The notes beneath the pieces were generated by a model. The model had not been told where the DNA came from. It made no database searches and saw only the letters and a program-made list of their open reading frames with translations. The position numbers and the translations under genes are program-made. DNA of 14,540 bases from an uncultured Bacteroidota bacterium (GTDB lineage Bacteria; Bacteroidota; Bacteroidia; Chitinophagales; Chitinophagaceae). Position 1 is the stretch's first letter. Each line of letters starts with the position of its first letter. Below are positions 1 to 7,148 of the stretch, in pieces. Location of the stretch: the NCBI GenBank assembly GCA_946479055.1, contig CAMLEX010000028.1, forward strand, positions 1 through 14,540, in the 5' to 3' direction.

Positions 1-60
1 AGTATTCAGAATAAACATAGCAGAGAGAAGCAGAGGACCAATAAAAAATATTCTTTTCAT
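1..60 (-). CDS. N-terminus of an exported protein (partial, cut by window edge)
   Basis: An ATG lies at 60-58 on the minus strand and 20 codons are open to the window edge. The peptide starts MKRIFFIG and continues with a leucine-, alanine- and phenylalanine-rich stretch, which is the layout of a Sec signal peptide: positive N-end, then hydrophobic core. No cleavage site or mature domain is visible, so the function is unknown. It is read in the same direction as the deoC and aldehyde dehydrogenase genes, 137 bases beyond the last of them, and could be the next gene of that transcription unit or an independent gene. It is too short to exclude chance, but start codon, charge and hydrophobic run agree. 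Confidence 0.55.
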   Translation of the reverse strand, partial: MKRIFFIGPLLLSAMFILNT

Positions 61-197
61 ATGTTAGTATAGTTAAATTTCTTACCAAAAAAATCAATTT
101 GGAGTTTGATGTTTGTTGAAGACCAACAATTCCTCCCAAAATATGTAATACTCTTTCAGGGAAAAGAACTTCAAACATCGAACCGTAAACCTCAAAC

Positions 198-1151
198 TTA
201 ATAACCACTCCCGGCCCCTGCAATATTTTCCACCGGGTGCCAGGTTGTTTTTATTTCCTGTGTATCCATGATAAAATAAGGCGATTGCCCTTCTTCATTC
301 AGCCAGTTTATTTTATCATAAAAAACGATGCGTTTTAAATTCAATGCTGATTTTTCCCGCATCATTTTCTGTATCGTAGAATCATTTTCACAATAAATGG
401 TTGCATTCACATCCATATGATCTGCGAACCAGCTGGCTAACTCGCTGATCTTTCCTGTTAAAATATTGACAACGCCACCTGGCAGATCGGAAGTGTTTAA
501 TACTTCAGCAAAAGTAACGGCGCATAATGGTTTATTTTCAGACGCTAAAACAATGCAGGTGTTTCCACCGGCAATAACCGGGGCTATCACAGATACCAAT
601 CCCAATAATGAATCCGATTGCGGAGCAATAATAGAAACAACGCCGGTTGGTTCTGGTACAGAAAAATTAAAATGAGAACTCGCTACCGGGTTGACTGCAC
701 TGAAGATCTGCTGAAATTTATCGCACCAGCCAGCATAGTAGATGAGCCTGTCGATAGCAAGATTAACTTCTTTTTCCGCTTTTGTTTTGGTAGCATCCTG
801 TTGTATCAATTCATCAATGAACTGTGCTTTTCTCCCTTCCAGCATTTCTGCCATGCGGTAAAGTATTTGGCCACGATTAAAAGCCGCACGACCGCTCCAG
901 CCACTTACAGCTCCTCTTGCTGCTACTACCGCATTACGAAAATCTTTTCTCGAACTCAAACATACATTCGCCAATTTTTTTCCGGCAGCATTCGTTGGAA
1001 TGTAATAACGGCCTGATTCGGTACGGGGAAACTGTCCACCAATATATATTTTATAAGTCTTCAGCACTTCCAGGCGTTTAGAAGAAATTGGTTTCTCTAA
1101 GCCGTTTTCGCTAATGCTGAGTGATGAGTTTTTTATTAATGTCTTTCCCAT
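198..1151 (-). CDS. Non-catalytic aldehyde-dehydrogenase-like protein (ALDH16 C-terminal-half type)
   Basis: A 317-residue protein that aligns by eye with the N-terminal and cofactor-binding part of the aldehyde dehydrogenase superfamily (IYIGG near residue 36, EPTGVV near 167, AGGNT near 194, DLPGGVVNILTG near 222) but cannot be a normal enzyme. The PWNFP loop is replaced by APQSDS (176-181), the conserved lysine of VVLKPAE is lost (IVLASEN), and the protein ends before the regions that would carry the catalytic Glu (LELGG) and Cys (GQxC). This matches my knowledge of the second half of bacterial ALDH16 proteins, which lacks the nucleophile. It follows the catalytic gene in the same frame. 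I chose ATG 1151; a GTG at 1187 would add 12 residues derived from a repeat-like stretch. A structural or oligomerisation role with the upstream dehydrogenase is inference. It could also be a decaying paralogue, although the frame is open throughout. Confidence 0.85.
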   Translation of the reverse strand: MGKTLIKNSSLSISENGLEKPISSKRLEVLKTYKIYIGGQFPRTESGRYYIPTNAAGKKLANVCLSSRKDFRNAVVAARGAVSGWSGRAAFNRGQILYRMAEMLEGRKAQFIDELIQQDATKTKAEKEVNLAIDRLIYYAGWCDKFQQIFSAVNPVASSHFNFSVPEPTGVVSIIAPQSDSLLGLVSVIAPVIAGGNTCIVLASENKPLCAVTFAEVLNTSDLPGGVVNILTGKISELASWFADHMDVNATIYCENDSTIQKMMREKSALNLKRIVFYDKINWLNEEGQSPYFIMDTQEIKTTWHPVENIAGAGSGY

Positions 1152-1223
1152 AATTATTTTTTTGTCACGAATTACACGAATTGACACGAAAAATTTGTTG
1201 TGATGCGTTTAATTCGTAGCTAA
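1152..1223. repeat. Repeat-rich junction between the two ALDH genes
   Basis: On the plus strand, 1166-1190 contains three near-copies of CACGAATT/ACACGAATT/GACACGAA in tandem. The 8-mer acgaatta (1167-1174) recurs inverted as taattcgt (1210-1217), so the spacer can form a hairpin. Read on the minus strand in the frame of both flanking genes, it holds a second TAA a few codons after the dehydrogenase stop. This type of TTCGTG-repeat spacer is familiar to me from Bacteroidota intergenic DNA; copy number in this genome cannot be judged here. Confidence 0.5.
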
Positions 1224-2729
1224 TTAATTTATAAGATTTAAATAGGCCAATAAGCCATGCAATCCGCCTTCTCTTCCAAACCCGCTTTCTTTGTACCCAC
1301 CAAAAGGAGAAGAGGGATCGAATTTATTAAATGTATTTGCCCAGATAACTCCTGCCTTCATTCTTTTGGTCATGTTAAAGATTTTGGAACCTTTGTCCGT
1401 CCATACTCCAGCGCTTAAACCATAGGGAGAATTATTGGCTTTTTCAATTACTTCATCATCAGTACGAAAAGTGAGAATAGATAATACCGGTCCGAAAATT
1501 TCTTCCTGTGCTATTCGATTGCTTTGTGCCACATTTGTAAATAAAGTAGGACGACACCAAAACCCTTTTCCGGGAAGAGAACAACTACTTTCATACATTT
1601 CTGCACCTTCTTTTTTTCCAATGCCAATATATTTCTGAATCGTTTGTAATTGCTCTTTTGAATTGATAGCCCCAATGTCGGTATTCTTATCCATCGGATC
1701 ACCAACGATCAATGACTCGATCCTGTCTTTTAATTTGCGGATCACTTCTTTGGCAACAGATTCCTGAACATACAATCTTGAACCGGCACAACAAACATGC
1801 CCCTGGTTGAAATAAATACCATTGATAACACCTTCCACTGCCTGGTCAATTGGTGCATCCTCAAAAATGATATTGGCAGCTTTGCCTCCCAACTCTAATG
1901 TGACCTTTTTATCTGTTTCAGCTATTGAACGTTGAATGATTTTTCCAACTTCTGTAGAACCTGTAAATGCTATCTTGTTAATGTCCGGATGATTGACAAT
2001 AGCCGCGCCTGTTTCTCCTCCGCCAGTAATAATGTTTACAACACCCGGCGGCAGATCTGATTCCTGTATTATCTCTGCAAGTTTCAATGCTGTCAATGAT
2101 GTTGTTTCAGCGGGTTTTAATACTACTGTATTTCCTGTTGCCAGTGCCGGAGCGATCTTCCATGCAGCCATCAGCAAAGGAAAATTCCATGGAATGATTT
2201 GTCCCGCTACACCTAACGGTTCAGTGCGGCGATTTGGAAATGCATATTCCAGTTTATCCGCCCATCCTGCATAATAAAAAAAATGATTCGCTGCAGTAGG
2301 TACATCAAAATCACGGCTTTCACGGATAGGTTTACCGCCATCCAACGATTCGATGATAGCCAGCTCTCTTGCTTTTTCCTGTATCATCCTTGCAATACGA
2401 AAAATATATTTAGCTCTTTCTTTCGCCGGCATTTTGCGCCATGTTTTATCATAGGCATTGCGGGCAGCTTTCACAGCTTTGTCCACATCAGCAGCATTTG
2501 CATCCGCCACCTCACTCAGCTTTTCTTCAGTAGCAGGATTGATGCTGTCAAAATATTTTTTTGTAGAAGGTTTTTGCCATTCACCATTAATAAACAAATC
2601 ATATTGTTTGTTGATGGTTGCAGCACTCTTACTCTCCGGGGCAGGTGCATAGCTCCAGGTAGTATCAAACTTGAGTTTGAGTGTATTGTTTTTAACAGCT
2701 GCTTTTTTCTTTGTCTTTGTTACTGACAT
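1224..2729 (-). CDS. NAD(P)-dependent aldehyde dehydrogenase, catalytic partner of an ALDH16-like pair
   Basis: A 501-residue, full-length aldehyde dehydrogenase that oxidises an aldehyde to its acid with NAD(P)+ in the cytoplasm. The family landmarks are all present: PWNFP at 180-184 with the oxyanion Asn182, VVLKPAE with Lys205, FTGSTEVG at 255-262, LELGG with general base Glu279, the nucleophile in GHVCCAG (Cys313 by the PROSITE spacing), EEIFGP at 409-413 and PFGGYKESG near 475. Gln of the usual GQxC motif is His311. The N-terminus carries about 40 extra residues, lysine-rich at first, before INGEW. It lies 36 to 72 bases before the non-catalytic ALDH-like gene and downstream of deoC. The best-supported substrate is acetaldehyde released by DeoC, but this rests on context; the superfamily has broad specificity. 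The closest type I recognise is the N-terminal domain of ALDH16. Confidence 0.93.
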   Translation of the reverse strand: MSVTKTKKKAAVKNNTLKLKFDTTWSYAPAPESKSAATINKQYDLFINGEWQKPSTKKYFDSINPATEEKLSEVADANAADVDKAVKAARNAYDKTWRKMPAKERAKYIFRIARMIQEKARELAIIESLDGGKPIRESRDFDVPTAANHFFYYAGWADKLEYAFPNRRTEPLGVAGQIIPWNFPLLMAAWKIAPALATGNTVVLKPAETTSLTALKLAEIIQESDLPPGVVNIITGGGETGAAIVNHPDINKIAFTGSTEVGKIIQRSIAETDKKVTLELGGKAANIIFEDAPIDQAVEGVINGIYFNQGHVCCAGSRLYVQESVAKEVIRKLKDRIESLIVGDPMDKNTDIGAINSKEQLQTIQKYIGIGKKEGAEMYESSCSLPGKGFWCRPTLFTNVAQSNRIAQEEIFGPVLSILTFRTDDEVIEKANNSPYGLSAGVWTDKGSKIFNMTKRMKAGVIWANTFNKFDPSSPFGGYKESGFGREGGLHGLLAYLNLIN

Positions 2730-2907
2730 ATTTTATTTTTTATATAGCCAGCGACAACAACTTCGTTCAGCTTCGTTGCGTCGCACTCTTCATCGTTCTG
2801 TTCCCTATTCAGCAATTTGTCTGGACCATGATTTAGAACGATGTTATTGATTAAAAAGATTTCATTTCTCAATAATCCCAATAATCTCCCCAAATCCCGG
2901 TTCTGAC
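2730..2907. other. 178-base spacer between deoC and the aldehyde dehydrogenase gene, repeat-like
   Basis: No coding frame is convincing here. On the minus strand the part from about 2830 to 2745 includes a GC-richer run with aacgaag repeated around ctg (about 2758-2775), unlike the AT-rich flanks. I recall similar gagtgcgacgcaacgaag segments in Chitinophagaceae intergenic DNA, so this may be a dispersed repeat. I found no clear -33/-7 promoter and no terminator, so read-through from deoC is possible. Confidence 0.35.
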
Positions 2908-3828
2908 TTAATCTACCGAAAAATAATTCGCACTCTGATAAACTCCCGACTGTTCTTTTACAATTTGCATCAATACATCATTCGCTAAACTGCTGGCGCC
3001 AAAACGGAACCATTCATTATTCATCCAGTCTTCACCCAATACTTCTTTTAGCATTACTAAATAATGTAATGCCAGCTTTGATTTTGAAATGCCACCTGCT
3101 GGTTTCATGCCTATCATCTTTCCTGTCTTATAATAAAAATCACGGATAGGTTCCAGCATCACCAATGTTACAGGCATAGTAGCTGCCGGTTGTATTTTTC
3201 CGGTTGATGTTTTTATAAAGTCCGCACCTGCGTGCATCGCAATATCACTGGCCCGTCTTACTTTATCAAATGTTCCCAATTCGCCTGTTTCTAATATTAC
3301 TTTTAATCTTGCATTACCACACGCTTCTTTTATAGCCGCTATTTCATCAAACACAAAATTGTATTCACCTGCATGAAATTTACCACGGCTGATCACCATG
3401 TCTACTTCATCAGCGCCTTCGTTCACAGCATATTTTGTATCACGAATCTTTACTTCTTTTGGTGCCTGACCGCTGGGAAAAGCTGTAGCAACGGAAGCCA
3501 CTTTTACACCAGAATCACCTAATGCTTTTTTGGCAACTTTTACCATAGAAGGATAGACGCAGATTGCTGCAACGGTTGGAAGACCTGGCACCGCATCATG
3601 CAGATGTATTGCTTTATAACAAAGTTGTTTCACTTTCCCTTCCGTATCCTTTCCCTCGAGGGTAGTAAGATCGATCATATTCAACACCAGTTTCAGCCCA
3701 TTCAGTTTGGTTTCTTTTTTAATGCTTCGTGTTGTAAAACGAGCAGCTCGTTCTTCTACTCCTACCTGGTCAATGCGGGGTGATAGTGTGAAATCAGGAA
3801 TCGTTTGTAAAGTTCTGGCAATAGCCAT
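2908..3828 (-). CDS. deoC: Deoxyribose-phosphate aldolase
   Basis: Cleaves 2-deoxy-D-ribose 5-phosphate to D-glyceraldehyde 3-phosphate and acetaldehyde, the last step of deoxynucleoside catabolism, in the cytoplasm. The 306-residue protein shows the class I aldolase residues: DEVD with Asp143, FIKTSTGK with the Schiff-base Lys206, and MKPAGG with Lys242, equivalent to E. coli Asp102, Lys167 and Lys201. It is longer than the E. coli enzyme (about 259 residues), and the stretches NMIDLTTLEG, TGELGT, FRFGASSLANDV and a C-terminal tail after it resemble animal DERA more than E. coli DeoC. I chose ATG 3828 because a promoter-like TACCTTTG lies at 3856-3849, which would put the alternative TTG at 3861 upstream of transcription start. 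It is the first gene of a likely deoC-ALDH-ALDH-like unit. Confidence 0.95.
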   Translation of the reverse strand: MAIARTLQTIPDFTLSPRIDQVGVEERAARFTTRSIKKETKLNGLKLVLNMIDLTTLEGKDTEGKVKQLCYKAIHLHDAVPGLPTVAAICVYPSMVKVAKKALGDSGVKVASVATAFPSGQAPKEVKIRDTKYAVNEGADEVDMVISRGKFHAGEYNFVFDEIAAIKEACGNARLKVILETGELGTFDKVRRASDIAMHAGADFIKTSTGKIQPAATMPVTLVMLEPIRDFYYKTGKMIGMKPAGGISKSKLALHYLVMLKEVLGEDWMNNEWFRFGASSLANDVLMQIVKEQSGVYQSANYFSVD

Positions 3829-3848
3829 ATCAATAAAATTAAGGAAAT

Positions 3849-3880
3849 CAAAGGTAGACAAAGTTTAAAGCCTTCCCAAA
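3849..3880 (-). promoter_or_regulatory. Bacteroidota-type promoter of deoC
   Basis: On the minus strand TTTG (3880-3877) is followed after exactly 20 bases by TACCTTTG (3856-3849). This matches the known Bacteroidota vegetative promoter (-33 TTTG, -7 TANNTTTG, spacing about 19-21). Transcription would start near 3842, giving a leader of roughly 15 bases to ATG 3828. Confidence 0.65.
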
Positions 3881-3900
3881 CACCTTCTGCAAGGAATAAT

Positions 3901-3997
3901 AGAACACGGATACACGGATAGTATGGATTTTCTCAGATAGCATTTTTAAATCGGAGAATCCCGTGTTGATCTGTTTAATCTGTGTATTCACGTTCCA
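3901..3997. repeat. Repeat-like intergenic element with tandem and inverted short motifs
   Basis: The 8-mer acacggat occurs twice in tandem (3904-3919). About 60 bases later come cccgtgttgatctg and ttaatctgtgtattcacg, which look like diverged inverted counterparts. The whole resembles the acacggat/atctgtgt intergenic elements I remember as dispersed in Bacteroidota genomes. It sits between the divergent deoC and amidohydrolase genes. No open frame here is credible. Confidence 0.45.
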
Positions 3998-4075
3998 TTT
4001 ATTTCTTTTAAATTCGAAATTCCTTACACAAGTATCACTGAGAAAGATCATTTAATTTTTAAAATTTTTACGGTA

Positions 4076-7000
4076 ATGAGAAAAACCAAACTCTTCTACG
4101 AACTGGGTTTTGTAGCGGCCCTTTTTTTGGTAGCAATTAATAGTAAGGCCCAGGTTACCTTCCCTGAAAATGGTATTGCCGATCGGCGGCATGGCCATTA
4201 TGCATTTACCAACAGCACTATAGTTAAAGATGCTACTACTACATTGACGAATGCTACGCTGATTATTAAAGATGGAAAAATTGTGGCTGTCGGTTCTAAT
4301 CTTAAAGTGCCTGCAGGGGCTGTTGAAGTTGATTGCAAAGGCAAATACATTTACCCTTCCTTTATCGACATCTATGCTGATTATGGCACGCCGGCTTTGC
4401 AAAGAGTCGGTGGTGGATTTACTCCCGGCCAACAACCGCAACTAACAACTGCAGCCAGGGGTCCCTATGGCTGGAATCAGGCTATTAAAAGTGATGCAGA
4501 AGCCTATAAAGTTTTTGCAGTTGACGATGCAAAAGCAAAACCATTACGTGAGGCTGGTTTTGGTACGGTACTTTCACATGTAAGAGATGGTATAGCAAGA
4601 GGCACAGGTGCTGTTGTTACATTAGCTGATGCAAAAGAAAATCTTGTTATTATTAAAGAAAAAGCTTCTGCACATTATTCGTTCAGCAAAGGAAGTTCAA
4701 CGCAAAGCTATCCTACTTCCATGATGGGTTCTATCGCTTTATTACGTCAGACCTATTTGGATGCACAATGGTATAAAACAAAGCCTGCCGGTGAAGGATT
4801 TAACCAGAGTCTGAAAGCATGGAATGAAACACAGGATCTGCCACAGATATTTGAGGCCAGCGATAAATGGAATGTATTGAGGGCTGATAAGATTGGTGAT
4901 GAATTTGGTGTGCAGTACATCATTAAAGCCGGTGGTAATGAATACCAGCGTATCAAAGAAATGAAAGCAACCAATGCAACATTTATTGTACCGCTGAACT
5001 ACCCGCAGGCACAGGATATAGAAGATCCGAATGATGCAAGGTTTGTTTCATTAGCCGATCTGAAACATTGGGAAATGGCGCCTACCAATGCCGGTGCATT
5101 TGAAAAAGCGGCTATTTCTTTTTGTTTAACAACAGCCGATCTGCGGGATGTGAAAACATTTTTTTCCAATTTAAGAACCGCATTTAATTATGGTTTGACT
5201 GAAACCGCTGCGTTGAATGCTTTGACAAAAACTCCTGCCACTGTTTTAGGAATTTACGACCAGGCAGGAAGTCTTGACGTGGGTAAATGGGCCAATTTTT
5301 TAATTACATCGGGCCCCGTATTCAATGAAAAAACAACGATCTGGCAAAACTGGATACAGGGTTTGAAGTATACGATCAAAGAAGACGCATGGAATGATTC
5401 AAAAGGAATTTATAAACTGGTATTGAATACAAGCTCTGGGCCTGTTCATTATATACTTGATTTCAAATCAAACAACAGTGCCAGCATACTTGCAAAAGAT
5501 ACGATCAGCACTAAGTTTTCTTATGATGGCCGCCAGGTGAAAATCAATTTTTCTCCCGAAAAAAAAGGAGCTGATTATCGCCTCAGCGGTATCGTTAGCG
5601 ATAGTATATGGAGTGGCTATGGTGTAGATACAGCTGGAAATAACCTGACATGGACTGCCCGTTTTGATAAAGCCGGACTGCCAAAACCCGATAGCATTCG
5701 TCCTAAAAAACAAGAACCTATTGGGAAGGTGATCTATCCTTTTGAACCTTTTGGCTGGGAAGAAGGCCAGGCTCCGAAACAGGAAACCATTCTTATAAAA
5801 AATGCAACTGTCTGGACGAACGAAAAAGAAGGCGTTCTTCAAAATACCGATGTGTTGATGAAAAATGGTAAGATAGCAGGCATAGGTAAAAATCTTTCTG
5901 ATGCAGGAGCCAAAACAATTGATGCAACGGGCAAACATGTTACTGCGGGTATTATTGATGAACACTCACATATCGCTACTGCATCAATTAATGAAGGCGG
6001 CCAAAGTGTGACTTCCGAAGTTCGTATAGCCGATAACTTAAATCCGGATGATATAAATATTTATCGCCAATTAAGCGGTGGTGTTACCAGCTCACATATT
6101 CTGCATGGTTCTGCCAATGTTATTGGCGGACAAACACAGTTGATCAAATTGCGCTGGGGCGCCAATGCGGAAGATATGAAATTTCAAAATTGGCCCGGCC
6201 AGATAAAATTTGCTTTGGGAGAAAATGTAAAACGTTCTTCATCCTCAGCTGGTAATAACCGTTACCCTGATACAAGAATGGGAGTAGAGCAGGTGTTGGT
6301 AGATGCGTTTACAAGAGCAAAAGATTATCAGAAGGCATGGAAAGAGTATGAAGCCAATAAAAATAAAAAAAGTTCAACGTTTACTGCTCCGCGCAGAGAT
6401 CTGGAACTGGATGGATTAGTAGAAATTTTAGAAAACAAACGTTTTATCACTTGTCACTCTTATGTACAAAGTGAAATAACCAGTTCTATAGAAATTGCAA
6501 ACAGGATGGGATATAAATACAATACATTCACGCATATCCTCGAGGGGTATAAAGTAGCTGATAAAATGAAAGAACATGGCGCCAATGCATCTACTTTTTC
6601 TGATTGGTGGGCTTATAAGATGGAAGTTGAAGATGCTATTCCATATAATGCAGCTATTATGCAAAGGGTGGGATTGAATGTTGCAATTAATTCTGATGAT
6701 GCAGAAATGGCAAGACGTCTTAACCAGGAAGCGGCTAAGATTATAAAGTACGGTGGTGTTACAGAAGAAGAAGCTTTGAAAATGGTAACCTTGAATCCGG
6801 CAAAAATGCTGCATGTTGATGATAGGGTAGGGAGTCTGAGAACTGGTAAAGATGGAGATGTGGTAGTATGGAGCGATAATCCTTTAAGTATCTATGCAAA
6901 ATCATTGTACACTATTGTTGATGGAACAATTTATTTTGACAGACAAAAGGATGAGCAAATGCAAAAATGGGTGGATGCGGAAAGAAACCGGATCATTAAA

Positions 7001-7138
7001 AAAATGAATGGTGAGAAAAAGAATGGAGCACCGATGCAGCCTGCCCAACCCAGTTACAAAATTATGCATACTTGCAGCGATCATCAGCATAATCAAGGCT
7101 TGCTGACAATAGATGCGGAAGAATTTTCTAACGACTAA
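4076..7138 (+). CDS. Exported two-module amidohydrolase-family protein
   Basis: A 1,020-residue protein with a Sec signal peptide (core about 10-21, likely cleavage after Ala25 in NSKA-Q), so it acts in the periplasm or outside. Residues about 40-430 are an amidohydrolase-like module with the N-terminal beta-sandwich signature (IIKDGKIVAVG) and the C-terminal KTPATVLGI...GSLDVGKWANFLI, but its first-strand metal motif is replaced (SFIDIYADYG, 95-104). Residues about 430-560 are a beta-rich linker. Residues about 570-955 are a second module that looks intact: HSH (His630, His632), His794 (TCHSYV), His820 (FTHILEG), Asp874 or Asp875 (INSDDAE) and NPAKMLHVDDRVGSLRTGKDGDVV. It is closest to imidazolonepropionase-like hydrolases of cyclic amides or peptides; the substrate is unknown. 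The tail has a His/Cys cluster (998-1005). It is followed after 10 bases by a second amidohydrolase gene. Confidence 0.88.
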   Translation: MRKTKLFYELGFVAALFLVAINSKAQVTFPENGIADRRHGHYAFTNSTIVKDATTTLTNATLIIKDGKIVAVGSNLKVPAGAVEVDCKGKYIYPSFIDIYADYGTPALQRVGGGFTPGQQPQLTTAARGPYGWNQAIKSDAEAYKVFAVDDAKAKPLREAGFGTVLSHVRDGIARGTGAVVTLADAKENLVIIKEKASAHYSFSKGSSTQSYPTSMMGSIALLRQTYLDAQWYKTKPAGEGFNQSLKAWNETQDLPQIFEASDKWNVLRADKIGDEFGVQYIIKAGGNEYQRIKEMKATNATFIVPLNYPQAQDIEDPNDARFVSLADLKHWEMAPTNAGAFEKAAISFCLTTADLRDVKTFFSNLRTAFNYGLTETAALNALTKTPATVLGIYDQAGSLDVGKWANFLITSGPVFNEKTTIWQNWIQGLKYTIKEDAWNDSKGIYKLVLNTSSGPVHYILDFKSNNSASILAKDTISTKFSYDGRQVKINFSPEKKGADYRLSGIVSDSIWSGYGVDTAGNNLTWTARFDKAGLPKPDSIRPKKQEPIGKVIYPFEPFGWEEGQAPKQETILIKNATVWTNEKEGVLQNTDVLMKNGKIAGIGKNLSDAGAKTIDATGKHVTAGIIDEHSHIATASINEGGQSVTSEVRIADNLNPDDINIYRQLSGGVTSSHILHGSANVIGGQTQLIKLRWGANAEDMKFQNWPGQIKFALGENVKRSSSSAGNNRYPDTRMGVEQVLVDAFTRAKDYQKAWKEYEANKNKKSSTFTAPRRDLELDGLVEILENKRFITCHSYVQSEITSSIEIANRMGYKYNTFTHILEGYKVADKMKEHGANASTFSDWWAYKMEVEDAIPYNAAIMQRVGLNVAINSDDAEMARRLNQEAAKIIKYGGVTEEEALKMVTLNPAKMLHVDDRVGSLRTGKDGDVVVWSDNPLSIYAKSLYTIVDGTIYFDRQKDEQMQKWVDAERNRIIKKMNGEKKNGAPMQPAQPSYKIMHTCSDHQHNQGLLTIDAEEFSND

Positions 7139-7148
7139 ATTTTTTGAA

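Noticed and set aside
618..1016. 132-codon plus-strand frame opposite the ALDH-like gene
   Set aside because: It is an antisense shadow with no signal, motif or promoter.
1152..1187. GTG start at 1187 for the ALDH-like gene
   Set aside because: The extra 12 residues are encoded by the TTCGTG repeat spacer and resemble no ALDH sequence; ATG 1151 is a better start.
3829..3861. TTG start at 3861 for deoC
   Set aside because: It lies upstream of the promoter-like -7 box at 3849-3856, so it would not be transcribed from that promoter; ATG 3828 fits.
3848..4051. 67-codon minus-strand frame upstream of deoC
   Set aside because: It runs through the repeat-like element and the deoC promoter and has no recognisable protein features.
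7113..7148. ATG at 7113 for the second amidohydrolase
   Set aside because: It overlaps the preceding gene and puts 12 polar residues before a perfect signal peptide beginning at 7149.
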